Origin: Macrotrachela quadricornifera
Taxonomy: Eukaryota > Rotifera > Eurotatoria > Philodinida > Philodinidae
NCBI GenBank assembly: GCA_022393335.1
Contig: JAJEKB010021317.1
Location: 302,067 to 366,066 of the forward strand
DNA: 64,000 nucleotides
Reading direction: 5' to 3'
Part shown: one piece after another, positions 1-13,300 of the stretch
Position numbering within the stretch: position 1 is the first letter of the stretch
Layout: every line of letters begins with the position of its first letter
Notes under the pieces: generated by a model
The model's input: the letters and a program-made list of their open reading frames with translations, nothing else
What the model was told of the DNA's origin: nothing
Database searches by the model: none
Program-made: the position numbers and the translations under genes

Positions 1-86
1 TAATGAACTTCCCAGAGACTTATAAATCGATTTAGATCAATAGAAGAGGGGGGTCGATAAGTGTATTTGTCCCATGAAAAACCATA

Positions 87-394
87 CACTTAACAAACGG
101 GTTTTCTCTAGGCATGTCTTTATGGATATAAAGCTTGTACGTGCCTCTATCATTGGTAAAAAAATCAGTTCGTTTGCTCAAGCCGTAATGGAGATATTCA
201 ACTTTTTTTGGCTCAAGTGCTTTTTTTTTCAAACTGTGAAAAATAAATTTTTCTTGTTGAGGTCAATAATGATACTTAACAAAGGTTGTTTCTAGGCATG
301 TCTTTATGGATATGAAGCTTGAACATGCATCTATTATTGATAAAAAAATCAGTTCGTTTGCTCGACCCGTAATGGAGATATTTAATTTTTTTTG
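87..394. repeat. Two direct copies of a MITE half-arm
   Basis: Two copies (about 87-210 and 274-394, period about 187 bp) share a block reading roughly TCTAGGCATGTCTTTATGG, then a segment with CTCTAT-ATTG and AAAAAAATCAGTTCGTTTG, ending GGAGATATT. The same block forms the right arm of the TA-flanked MITE at 3898-4143, so these look like fragments of that family. Apparent ORFs here are only repeat sequence. Confidence 0.7.
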
Positions 395-2094
395 GGTAAA
401 CTGACTTTTGCACCCCCTTGTATTTTCAAAAAAGATTTTTATTTCTAATAACTGAGTAACTATTTTGCATATGATTAATGTAAAAAAGGACAAACAAGAA
501 TCATATAATAATAATAATACGCTATGAATCAATGCTCAAAGTATGACGTCACTAGAATCTAGTATATTCCGATAGCATATTTTGTCAGATACAATAGGAG
601 AAATAAGAATAGGAATTTGAGAAAGTTTGTGGGAGCGGGAAACGGGAATCGAAAAAAATCGTTCCCGCAGGACTCTACTCACACCCGACACTATGTGCTG
701 AATTATCCGATTTAATAATGATCGTAAGTGTATGCACAGCGGGACATGCAGTAATAATAGATGAAAAGGTCATAAGCAAGCCCTATACATGTCTTCTGTC
801 TTTTTCTGACATGCTAAGTTTTCAGCATGGAGATATTCCGAACAATGCCAAGTTCTACCACTAGTGATATATATTGGGAAGTAGAGATAAAAACATTTCG
901 TCTATCACCGAAAAATAAAGGTACAATAAATAACAAAAGGATTGTTTTCGTCTAAAGACCTAAACTTTTACAATGCTACTGTAGATATAAAAAGTATAGA
1001 GACAAAATTTTTTGCACATATTGAAGTGTTATTGATAACAAAAAACAGACATCAGTGTAACGAAAAAATATGGTTTAGTTTGAACTCGAAAGATATTGAT
1101 GCGGGAGGATATTCGAACATCATGAAGCCATAATAGTTTATTCAGTAATAAGTTCAACAAACAAAAAAGGAGGAGACGTACTATATTCCTAAAGATGACA
1201 CATACACTCTGAGTAGAATAGCTATATGCACGAAATCAGCTGCACAGAAAACACTGTTGTGTTTCCGTCTTTCAAGTCGATTCACTGTCGTTACTTGTTG
1301 CAATCAACTCCTCCATAGGGAGAGACACACAAACAGATATAGAAAAAAAGATAACGAATTGCACAAATAAGAACGATGAGTATCATTCAACAGGACGTCA
1401 TCATTATAAACTCACTAGATTGTTTTTATAATGTCTGAGCTATGATGTCCATGATGTAATGTAATATGAATGTGCGTTCATTCCTTTATGTACGTTTCAT
1501 TAATCTTTGCCGTGTATAGAAAATGTATTTTTTTACATAATCATGTGAAAGGACATTCATCGTTTAATATAAACATCATTAATTTTGTCGTATTCGTAGA
1601 ATGTATTCAATGGCACAATCAGCTAACAGTGTCTGGTTATACATATAACGGATGTTCCAGGAAAAATAGTCCTCTCAATATTTTTAAGATTTCTTCTCTA
1701 GTATATCTATGATTAAATCCCTTTTTGTTATGAAATGATAGTACTTGAAAATCTCTACAAGGTCATGTAGGACTAGGTTCAAAAATAGTTTTAGATATGT
1801 TTGAAAAAAGACGAAAACTAGACATATACAATCATCTGTAAAAAGCAAATGTGCGATCCATAATAACTGGCAATATTCTGCATTTTATCTTTTACTCTCT
1901 AAATATGTTTTGTTATGAAAAATAAGATATTGCACAGGATGCAAGATGAAGAGTTCTACAACCGACAAACAAAAGTCTATTTTAATTTTGTACTCTTTGT
2001 TTTCAAAACAAATCAAAACTCTATGCGATTGGTTTTACAAACATCGAAAAACTTGGTTGCATAGAGTTTTGCTTTGTTTGGTAAGGTGACCAGT
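395..2094. other. Intergenic stretch, no supported gene
   Basis: No ORF here has recognisable protein similarity. Around 620-700 there is a GC-richer patch ending CGTTCCCGCAGGACTCTA, which resembles one end of the hAT-type MITE at 47883-48089. At about 1926-2050 a copy of the roughly 200-bp monomer seen at 45-48 kb is recognisable (GATGCAAGATGAAGAGTTCTA). The rest is AT-rich with no identifiable structure. Confidence 0.5.
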
Positions 2095-2749
2095 CAGTTG
2101 AGCCCCCGACAATTGATCTCTCAGCATAAAGAAGAATTAGAAAACATAAGAAAATTAATTTATTTCGAACACAGTAACAATCGCATAAAAAACTGAGCAG
2201 TGCTCTTGCTATTTTAAAATACACGCTTCTTGTAATCCAACGAAAAGAAACTAATTGTTGGAATTATTCATTCAAACGTTCATATTTTGCAGGTTTTCTT
2301 AGTTTTACTTGTCGCACCTGCAATTTTTCACTCATTATTAAGTTTACACAGACTTGCACAATTATTTTGACCATAACACCAGATGGTTTTAGATGTTTTA
2401 GCACGTCAATAAGCAAAACCATCAAGTAGACATTGATCTGGCTTCTGAAGAATTTTACAATTGACATTATGTAATAATAGTAATAGATTAGGATAGAAGC
2501 AGTAGTGATGCCTGGATAAGAGGAGATGAATATAGTTGTTTATCACATGCTTTATCTGAATTATAACCGGTCTACTTACAGATCGGAGCGATGAACGAAT
2601 GCTTGAATACAGACAAGAGATGGATATCATGAAACAAATAGGGAGTGATTACGAATTCTTAGAAAAGATACTACTAACACATTGAGTGAATATCCCAGAT
2701 CTAGGAAGATGACAAATACAATGGGAGCTCAATTGTCGGGGGCTCAACT
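2095..2749. mobile_element. Nonautonomous DNA transposon with GAGCCCCCGACAATTGA inverted ends
   Basis: The left end AGTTGAGCCCCCGACAATTG at 2095 is the reverse complement of the right end ending at 2749, giving matched terminal inverted repeats of about 20 bp around a 655-bp body without a transposase. The superfamily is not clear; no convincing target-site duplication was identified. Confidence 0.6.
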
Positions 2750-3897
2750 ATCGTTGTACCATTTTGTAAATAAAAAGTATTACAATTAAAATAAATTTTA
2801 GTTTGTAAATTTTAGAGATTTGCATGCCTTATTTACTGTTTATAGCTGAATGTATGTTTTCAGTTTTCGTCATTTTTCAACTATATCTAAAATTGTTTTT
2901 GGACGTAGTCATATATGACTTTGTGAAGAATTTCAAATGTTATCTTTTCGTAACAAAAAGAGGTTTAACCACGAGGATAATAGAGAAGATATCTTAAAAA
3001 TACTGAGAGATCCATTTTTCTTGGAACATTCGTTATTTCATGTTTCATATTCTCATTTGGCACCAATTGCGTTAATAGATTGTATATTGGCTTGGTAATG
3101 AGGTATCGGAATTAGGGACATTTGCTGTACTAAAAATTTTAGTTTATCTTTTAACTTGTAAAAAACTCAGTTTGACCAAAAAGCTTGTTAGCTTATTCTC
3201 CTTGTAGCTAGAAATCAGAAACTCGTATATCGTTACATTTCTTATATTGATAAAAAGAAAATTTAAATGTTTATTAGCCATACAAAACAATAGAGATAGT
3301 TTTATATATTGAATGAAATATACTACTCTATAAATGATTAAATGTCACGTTTTCGTATGAAGATTAAAGTGCTATATAGTAAATATTAAAGAAGACAATT
3401 GCTTGAAAAGTTATATGCTACTAAATAATGTTTAATAGCTTTGATACTCGGAAGTAAATTTCAAACCTATCAAAGATCCCTGTTATTTGACTGTTCTCAA
3501 TGCGATTCTCCGATTCGAATGAATAACAAAAATATAAGAGAGAACGAAAGAGAAAGGAAAAGAAGTAAAAAATGTAAACGGAGAAAACCAGATATCGATA
3601 GGAAGGAATGTGTGAAAGCATATAATGCACATGCCTGTAACAAAATATTTTTAGCAATAGTTTTTCAAGGGTTCACTACGAATTCGAGTATGATTATATA
3701 GATAAATAATTTTCACTTGCTAGATAAATACTTATTTAAATACTTCACGCGCAATACATTTCTTGGGTTTTTTTTGTGTACACTTCGCATTGTTAAAATA
3801 ATTATGATATGAAGACATTTTAACAATATTGTACTGTTTTTATTAATGCTTGCATAGACGCCTGATCAGTTAAAAAAGAGTCAGTTGTTAGAAAATA
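2750..3897. other. Intergenic stretch, nothing identified
   Basis: AT-rich sequence. A lysine/arginine-rich ORF at 3441-3701 overlaps an antisense ORF of similar length, has no family resemblance and is treated as chance. Confidence 0.5.
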
Positions 3898-4143
3898 CAG
3901 GGTGTTCCAAAAGTCACTATATAAAAAAAATTAGAATAACTCGCTTCCGGCTTAAGCAGACGAGCTGATTTTTTTATCAATGATAGAGGCATGTTCAAAG
4001 TTTATATACATAAAGACATGCGTTTTATGAATATAAATTTCGAACATGCCTCTATTATTGATAAAAAAATCAGCTCGTCTGCTTGAGCCGTTAGGGAGAT
4101 ATTCAAACTTCTTTTTGTATATAGTGAGTTTTGGGACACCCTG
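3898..4143. mobile_element. 246-bp palindromic MITE with CAGGGTG ends and TA target duplication
   Basis: Starts CAGGGTGTTCCAAAAGTCAC and ends with the near reverse complement GTGAGTTTTGGGACACCCTG. It is flanked on both sides by TA (3896-3897 and 4144-4145), the duplication left by Tc1/mariner-type transposases. Almost the whole element is two inverted arms meeting near 4012-4020. It lies about 220 bp upstream of the NRPS start codon, so it could affect that promoter. Confidence 0.8.
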
Positions 4144-4360
4144 TAGTTTAGGTTCTAACTTATCTTTTGTCAAACGAATTTAAAAGCTTTCTTACTAATA
4201 TTCATTAGAGAGAGTTAAGAGATACTCAATTTTCCCCATTATACTTTTTTTTTTGTTAAAAAGTACTATTTTGTGCTCTCTATGTCTTAATTGTCTTTTT
4301 CATTCTCTCTCAACAAGGCACAAAACAGTATATCAATATACATAGATAATTTTGTTTAAA

Positions 4361-4369
4361 TTTCAGATG
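4361..4369 (+). promoter_or_regulatory. Splice acceptor abutting the NRPS start codon
   Basis: The bases TTTCAG (4361-4366) immediately precede ATG (4367-4369), with a pyrimidine- and A-rich run upstream. This is either the end of a 5'UTR intron or a spliced-leader trans-splice site; rotifers are known to trans-splice a leader. No upstream coding exon is visible. The ATG is preferred over an upstream in-frame non-ATG codon, which would fall inside the acceptor tract. Confidence 0.5.
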
Positions 4370-7300
4370 TCTATCTCAGCACAATTTCATCATGAGTTCT
4401 TTCGTCATAGTAAGAACGCGTCTCAAAAATTAGCACTGATGCTTGATGAACAAATGCTTTCGTTTGCCGAAATTATGCATTGCGTACAAACTGTAGCCGT
4501 TCATCTGATCAAAGAAACACCTCATGTGCAACCAGATGAAATCGTTTATCAAATGCTGCAACGTTCTGTGGAATTACCTATTGCATATTTTGCTATTCTT
4601 ACCACGGGAGGAGTCTATTGTGCCTTAGATCCAAATGCTTCATCAAATACTACTAACCAAATAATAGATCAAACTGGAAAAGCTCGATGTGTGCTTGTAC
4701 AAAAGGCGACCGACAGGGGAATGTACGTATATCTAAGAACAAAGATGTAAAGTGATCTTATTCAGTGTATAAATACAGTCAGTTGTACATTATTTATCCA
4801 AAACCGCATTTTGTTCTTGTAAGAGAATTGTGAAAATCAAGATTTCTTTGTCGGATCCGACATATCAAGTTTTTGTGAAGGCATGATTGAATTTCAACTC
4901 GAATGATGTAATAGACCACGGGATTTTCCTAAATAGATTGTATTTTTCGTCCAAATACAATATTCTGTAGTATATCAACTATGTTAATTAGTGTGAAAAT
5001 TGTTTGACAGAAAAAAATATTTCAATTTTTAAATCATTTGAGCCCATCACATGTTTCTCTATGTTTGCTTGGAATATTAGCTATAACTACCTTGGATTCC
5101 TCTTTAAATCGTAAAAAACTATTTCTCTCCTAACTCCATTAATAAGTACGTTCAGTAGTTGTGATCAGTTACACAAATTCGAAATAAATAAAAGCTGAAA
5201 ATTCATTATCCGTTCGTATATGTATCAGTATAACTAGACGATCTAAAGGGTGTTGTTATTTATCATGAAAATATACGATTTGAATGATCGACAAAGTAAG
5301 AGAAATTGTAATTCGGACGAATGAAATCATTTGCGTGAATGGGTGATTTGTTAACGAATATGGATATAATCTAAAAATAGTATTTCATACAAAATTAATT
5401 TTTTTATCTATTTTTCCTGTGCTTAATTCTGTTGCTAAGAATCTTTAAATATATTTCTCACTTCATCATTCAAGGTTGCCAAGGCGAATTCGGATCGATG
5501 AAATTTTGACTAAAAGTTCGACTGTTTCTGATGATGATCTAAATATGCTGTCGACAATAGTTGGACAGCGTGCCTTCATTACATGCACGTCAGGAACAAC
5601 GGGAAAACCAAAAATTATCGTTCATACTCATGAGGGTGCTCTCTGGCAAGCACGCTGTTATCGTATTGCTGGTTTAGTCTCGAATATTGATACAGTTGCA
5701 ACATGGGTATCGAGTACATTCATTGTTCATATCATAGAACTGATCTATACCTGGTCAAATGGAGCTTCATTAATTGTATTAAATGAAGGAGGTAATATGG
5801 ATGTTAATTATCTCACGCGTACAATCGAACGACATCAAGCAACCTATTTCCTTACCAGTCCTGTCATGCTGTCAATGTTCGCAATCTTATTTCGTCAAGA
5901 ATCGGATACAGTTTGTCGGCTAAATTCATTGCGTATACTATCCACAGCTGGTACATATTATCTTTGCTTCATAGATATAATTATGTCGAAATTTTATTTT
6001 CAGGTGAAAAACTGAAAACATCGGTACTTCAAGAAATTGTTCCATATCTACCTGGAACAACATCGTTTGTTAATCTTTTTGGGCAAAGTGAATGTCTGTG
6101 TATTTGCACATATAAAGTGGATGATCTTCATCATGCTTCTTTCGACTCTTCCACAATGCCAATTGGACGTGGTTTACCCGAATGCAAGGTTGTTCTCTTC
6201 AATGAACATGAGCAAGAAATTACTACAGTGGACACTGTTGGAGAACTGTATGTTGCAGGTAAGCAAAAGAAGCGCTATATTCAACGAGATATAAATATGA
6301 GAAGTTCAAATCACTTCATCTATTGTTAAGTTTAATAACAAAAAATTGTTTTACTTAATTCTGATAAAAAAAAAGTGAAAATTTCATTTAGTGTTTTTTA
6401 AAAACAAAAGAAGAGCTGTCACAAAGTATAGAACGTTTATCCTTTTTTACCAGTTAATTTCGATTTGATCACAACTGACATTTTATATGTAAAATCCCTT
6501 CGAAGTATCGAAAGTACCTTGAATAGTACCGTTTTATTGGAAGTTCTAATAGTTTGATAGAAGTAAATGTGGAAATAATAACAACTGTCCGTCCAAAAAC
6601 AAGATGTTCACGGATATTTTTGTAATAACTGAAGAATGGAAGGAATTAGAGAGCTACAGTTTTTCACCATGGTGTAGGCAAATGAATATTGTATATACTT
6701 GTTGATACACGCTGAAAATCTCTTTAGATTCAATGTCTCATTATTATCTATCTTTCAAAGAGTTTCATGCAGTGTTTTACAAATCCCATAGAAACCTATA
6801 GATTTAAATCATGCAAAAGATAGTGCAAGGCTCATCTCTTCAATAACTACGATTGAAAAATGGCACAGATTTTTCTGAAATTTATCAAAGTAGTTTTTCT
6901 TACTGAGATAACTCTCGAATTCAAGCAAGAAAATACATTTTTGATCGTGATGATCTTTGCAGAAATTCCTGTTTTAAATCTCGAATAACTTTGATAATCA
7001 AATATGAAGTGTTATACTACGTACGTAAAAGGAAAATGAAATCAAAATATGCGATTAAAATGAAATAAAATCATAAAAGTGTAATTTAGTGAAAATATGT
7101 TGAAAAATATCACTTATTTATACAAACAAACATATAACTGCTATATGAAATATTTATTTTGATTGTATGGTCTTCGCTACATTACCCGGCTACTCTCAGT
7201 ATCCTTTTGTTGTGTCATACTTGTCTGTTTATAATACGACAGACAATCAATGTATGTGTCTACATGTTCATCTATGACATGTTGTTCCTCCCAGAGAAAG

Positions 7301-10300
7301 TCTCGAGTGACCAAACTCTTAGAATTCTAATTCAATGTGGCGAAGACGATACAATCAAAATAAATACTTCATATAGCAGTTATATGTTTGTTTGTATAAA
7401 TAAGTGATATTTTTCAACATATTTTCACTAAATTACACTTTTATGATTTTATTTCATTTTAATCGCATATTTTGATTTCATTTTCCTTTTACGTACGTAG
7501 TATAACACTTCATATTTGATTATCAAAGTTATTCGAGATTTAAAACAGGAATTTCTGCAAAGATCATCACGATCAAAAATGTATTTTCTTGCTTGAATTC
7601 GAGAGTTATCTCAGTAAGAAAAACTACTTTGATAAATTTCAGAAAAATCTGTGCCATTTTTCAATCGTAGTTATTGAAGAGATGAGCCTTGCACTATCTT
7701 TTGCATGATTTAAATCTATAGGTTTCTATGGGATTTGTAAAACACTGCATGAAACTCTTTGAAAGATAGATAATAATGAGACATTGAATCTAAAGAGATT
7801 TTCAGCGTGTATCAACAAGTATATACAATATTCATTTGCCTACACCATGGTGAAAAACTGTAGCTCTCTAATTCCTTCCATTCTTCAGTTATTACAAAAA
7901 TATCCGTGAACATCTTATTTTTGTACAGACAGTAGTATTTTTTTAGAAAGCAATTGAATACAAAAAAAGATTTGAAGCATTTTCTGACATACATAAAGAC
8001 TTATTTTTGGTCTGAATGCTCATCAAACTTCAGTTTAATGTCGTAGAGATTAAGCTTATTCGTAAAATAAGATTTTTTTTTTCAAAAACTCTTCAGATCT
8101 TTGTTGTTATATGAATCATTTTTTGTGAGAAAACCAAAAACCGTTCCGATCACATTTGTTTTTTTCTATTAATTGACGGGCAATTTAGCATCTTCTTCAA
8201 ATAGAGCTACTCTTAATTTAAATTCCGAGGTCTAATAAGCTGCTTGTGCTTCTAAACTTAGATTTGAAAGAAACCAAAGTGGATAGCCAGATCTCGAATT
8301 TATAGTTAAAAATAGTCCTTTCAAAAGAACATGTTGAAATATGTTTTCTGAAAGATATTGAATGTACCTTGAGAAAAAAAAACATTTCTTTACTAATGAA
8401 GTAATGTTGAATTTTGATAGAGTAAAATTTCTAAAAAAAGATATGAGTGTGTTTTCATTAGATAAAATTGGATTCTGGTTGAATTCTACCTCACAAACGA
8501 TTTTTCATGATTTGAAGACAGTAGTTCTATTTTGACTGGTTTTGAGAGAAATATCATATCCGTTATCATCACACACCCCACCCTCACCCTCAAGAGACTT
8601 CCCGTGAAGTGTCGATCGAAAAGAACTTTCTTTTAATAATTTGAAAGTGATGCAAGTATTGTCAAATAAAGTACAAAATAAACAGATAGAAGTCAATCAG
8701 GATTTACATTGATTTTCTTGTTGTTTGTTTGATTATTATGTCTTAATAATATATATACTGTTGACAAATTGAATGTTTAATTAACAGATATTGATTATAC
8801 ACTTTGATCGGCACCATTCAACCGTTCTAAAAAGTTTCCACTCAATGTATGAAAAATGTACGATAGAACCTATATTGAATAGAAATTCTTTTATAGGGCT
8901 CATTAACCACTATGAAATAACCATTACGAAGCTGTTTTCAAGTAAAATATATACAGTAGTTGCTTAGTGAGTTTGATTTCTAGCATCTGAAGAAATGACA
9001 GAGTTGAGTATCTAAGCAACTCAGATTTACAGACTTTGATAACTCTGAAGAGTTTTTGCTTTAATTATTTTAGTCACTAGATTTTGTCAACATCTTCCAA
9101 TAAGAATACCAGTAATAGCTCTAAATTGAAATTCGACTTTCTCGTCATAAACAATTTCATTAAAAAACCAAGTTTTCCTAAAATGTTAGCTTTACTAGAG
9201 CTCATAAAATTCTTACAATGACTACTAGCTCAACTTTTCCCTTCGGATAAAATGTAGTTGGGGATTTGTCATTTGATCCCTCTAAACTAACGTTCAAGCT
9301 TTGATTGAATGATACTATGAATTTATTAAGTTGCTGAGCCGAGTCGATTAAAGAAGTAAGAACTTTATTTAAGAATGAGAGAAATACAAATGTAAAAAGA
9401 AAAAGATATTCTTAATTTTATTTTATTGAATGTTTAAAACAGTCATCATTATCATTTATACAAAGTCAAATAAAATTGCTCTAGATATACACTCGAGGAT
9501 AATTGAAATTCTACCCTTTGATCTTTCTGTTTTTTATTACTATACGTTTTCATCTATTAATTAACTATATATAGGGAGAAATCCCAGAAATTGCTGAATG
9601 TTTTAATATATTTACGTTAAATATCAAATATAACTTAAAGTATAAAAGGTGCATTAGAAGAAAAAGAACATTTTTTATTTCGCCTACATCTCGGTTTACA
9701 AGAGAACTTCCCCAAGTGTCACCTTCCATTTGGGCTTATATTTTGTCTATAGGTAGAACTCATGGCATAGATAAGAGCCCTAAAAGGATTCGTCCCCAAA
9801 GCCTACTGTTGTTGGGATAACTCACTGCCGTGACCCCTCTGAGGAACATCCGAAAAGCTCATTGTCGAATTTCAACTGGAAACCTTGTATAGAGAGGAGT
9901 CTCAATGAGAGTGGTTTATTGTGAAAATTACAGCTTTGCTGAATGCTCCTAATTGGAGATAAGAATACCAAAATTTGCCTCTGCAAGTGACATTAGGGTA
10001 CCATAGCCGTATCTTAGGATAGGAAATTCGAAAATAAGTTTTTCGGATATCCCCTATGGAAACCACGGTAGTGAGTTATTTCGATAACCGCATGTTTTGG
10101 GGGATGAACCCTTTTAGGGATCTTATCTATGCTATGAGTTTTACCTATAGGCAAAATGTGAACCTAAACGGAGGGTGACACTTACGGAGGTTCCTTCGTC
10201 AGTGTCGTTAGTAGAGAGTAGATTGATGATTCGAAGTCATGTAAAAGTCAATCGAAACTTGTTTGAGAAGGTTACATAAGCATTCTTCTAATTTATGAAA

Positions 10301-13300
10301 TAACGTATCGATGGCAAAAAATGAGCATTATTGTCACCATCATTTGCTTTTTGCATAGTATCCGAAGCGTTAATATATATCGCATGATCATTAATCCTAG
10401 TAATACCGACCTTTTTTAAGTACTATACTGGCAATATATGTTTTCATAAAGTGATTTTTTTATTTTTGTATCAACCTCCTAATGAAATATGCTCTTGTCA
10501 TGTTCGATCTGATAAAAAAATTCTTGAAATGGTGTTCTTTATTTAGAAGAAGTAATACGAAAAATATGTGTAATAGAATGGTCATTATAAGAAAGCTCAG
10601 TAAAATTACAAGATTCAGTTAAAGTTTTCTTATCCATAGAATGTTCACAAACTGAACATTCTTTTCGTTTTGATTGAGTAGAATTTTCATTTGATTTCTA
10701 TAGATATTTTTTTATCACAGAATAACCCGCAATAGCTAATACATTTTGAATATCTTTGTTCAAAAATTTTGAAGTTTTGGGATGAAAATCCACAAGATGT
10801 GATACTAAACTTAGTCCTAATTCTTCTAAGAACATACGACGTTGTATGTTTGCTATACACTGAAGAGATAGTCTCATATAAAAGGCTTATAATGACATAA
10901 AAACAAATGCCTTTGTTTTTAGATTCAATAATGCACATCTCCCAAGTAGATCTAAAAAGGCCTTCGATAAGCACGGCGAGTGCTCGAGAACCATTTCGAT
11001 CAAATTTTTTCCATTCTGTTATAGTGCGCATCCCTCGAAATATCTAATCGTTGGTCATCTACACTTTCGATCCCTTCGATCTTAGCTATTCGCGACCAGT
11101 CGATTTTCTACGAGTGCTCGAATTTCAGCAAGCGTGAAAATATTCTGAAAGAATTGAAAAGTTGTCTCTTCTTTTCACTCATCTGGCATTCTTTCGAGCG
11201 CTCCGATTCTATCGAAATAGCAAGTACTCGGTGAAAGAAACACATCTAAATGCACTATTCGATCACTCGTTTTTTTGGGTGCAATGGAAGCTTATACAAT
11301 TGTCAAAGATCAGTTATAAAGATGTCGTCAGGAAAATCTTTGATGCTTGGATACGATCGTTGATAATCTCAAAGTCAGATCTGCACTTGATTCTCTCATA
11401 AATTTCGAGCTATATACGAAAGAAGCCCAATCAAATGTATTGAAAATCTTGGAACTTTTTCACATTACTGTCTTATAATTCGCTTCCATTTGAGATATCA
11501 ATAGGTTGAAAGTCGATTAATATTCATTATTATTAATTATCAATCGATGCAAACAAAAATAGTATTCTACGGTTTCCAGAAAACTAGTGTTCTCAGCGAG
11601 TTCTATGATTATTGATTATAGACAGATCTATATTAACTAATCTTAATTTTTTGTCATTAATCAATTTTTATCATTATTATATGAACATCTATTCTTCATG
11701 TATCTTTCTCAAAGTAGTTCCAGAATATTTTGTTAATGTTAAATTATAGAATGTTGAGTTTCAAAAAATATTCTAGAAACTAATGATTGTCGTCTGACTA
11801 AATGAGAATATAAGAAAGAAGTTATATTCATGAAAAGCAAGGCTTGAAACATAAAAAAAAGAAATATCACGTAGTGGATATATTGATAAAACATGCTTCT
11901 ATAGTTAGAAGATTAAGATATGTTTAGATCAACTCGTCGATGCATGGTTCATAATCGTGAGTACATATGTTCGAATCTAATTCTCCTGCTATTCTGAATA
12001 TATGTTCGATAGGCATCGCGGGCTCGACATATAGCCGTGGATATGCCGAAATTTTTTCTTTCTAACCTTTTTTCGAGCCCTCGAAGAACGTTTCGATGGG
12101 CTCTCCGATGCCCACCGAACATTCAAATCGAGTGTTCGAAGTGACATTTTCTGATGGGTCGAGCACACGACGATGGGTTATTCCATTTCGATAGGTATGA
12201 ACCAATCGAAAAAAATTCCGAGATTTTCAAGAAAGAATTAAAGTGAGCTATCAAAATGACCCATCTTCGAGTGGTCGACCCATCGGAAAATGTCACTCCG
12301 AACAGTCGATTTGAACATTCGATGGGCATCGAAAATATCATTCGAGGCATCGAAATACCCATCGACGGTCAGGTTGGGCTATCCGTAGAGGAGGTTAGTT
12401 ACTTCTAAAAATTAGGAAAAAAAACAAAATATTTCTAGTGTATTTTTAAATTTTTGAGGCAGAGTCAAAAATAATTCTGGTGGGTACTATTAGGGTTAAT
12501 AATAATGATTAAAAGAAATTTTGTATCTTAATTACTATGCAACAAAAGACACAGCTTTTTAATCGCTGTAGGAATTCTTAAAAATCATTTTAATGTATAA
12601 GAAGTATGAAGAAAAACTGAAAGACTTAGAAATCAATAGACATGGACAGAAACTATTCCAAACTATATGAAATCTTTCTCGATCACCGAAAACATTGTAA
12701 GTGATAGAACTTAAGAGAGCGTCCATAAGATTATCAAGAAATCAAAGCACTTATTAAAATTTAAATTTTTCATTTGATACTCTTATCTTGTTCGGCATAA
12801 TTTAAACTCTTTAAATCCAAATTTTTAGCACATTCAAAGGAGCTAATGAAAACTTAGTCTAATTTGTCTGTTGAGATTTCACGAGGACATTTAGTAAATA
12901 TCATCAAAAATTATCTTTATAAAGTTGGATTTTTAACATTAATAAAAATGAATGAAACCTTCACATCAAATACTATCCATAATTGTTCATTTTTGAGTGG
13001 AAAATTGGTTAGTGTTTTCCAGAAAATTGACTTGTGGGGGACAACAGATGGTATTTTCATGGAAAAACTTTTCTTGTAGAATTTATGTGATTCAATAGAG
13101 TTTTTAATGCCGATTCTGAATAAGATGTTTATGTTTCTATACAACTGTCTTATGTCAAAGAAAAGCGCTAAAAATTCATGATTTTTATTGAAAACTATCA
13201 AAAATCAACAAATATGAGAGTAATCTGAGCCTTAGCTGGACACCATTCTAAGTTTTTTTTCAGATATTTTTTTTGTCATTTTGTAGAGGAGAAAAGGTTG

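Noticed and set aside
3441..3701. 86-aa basic ORF (+) and overlapping antisense ORF
   Set aside because: No domain, no splice context, low-complexity Lys/Arg/Glu content; best explained by chance in AT-rich DNA.
4352..4366. Five extra N-terminal residues before the NRPS Met
   Set aside because: They start from a non-ATG codon and are encoded by the TTTCAG acceptor tract; the ATG at 4367 is a better start.
7159..7407. 82-aa ORF covering the palindrome loop
   Set aside because: Lies across the loop and arm of a foldback structure inside an intron; no similarity to any family.
10687..11031. 114-aa minus-strand ORF
   Set aside because: Within NRPS intron 3, no recognisable family, no flanking splice or start context.
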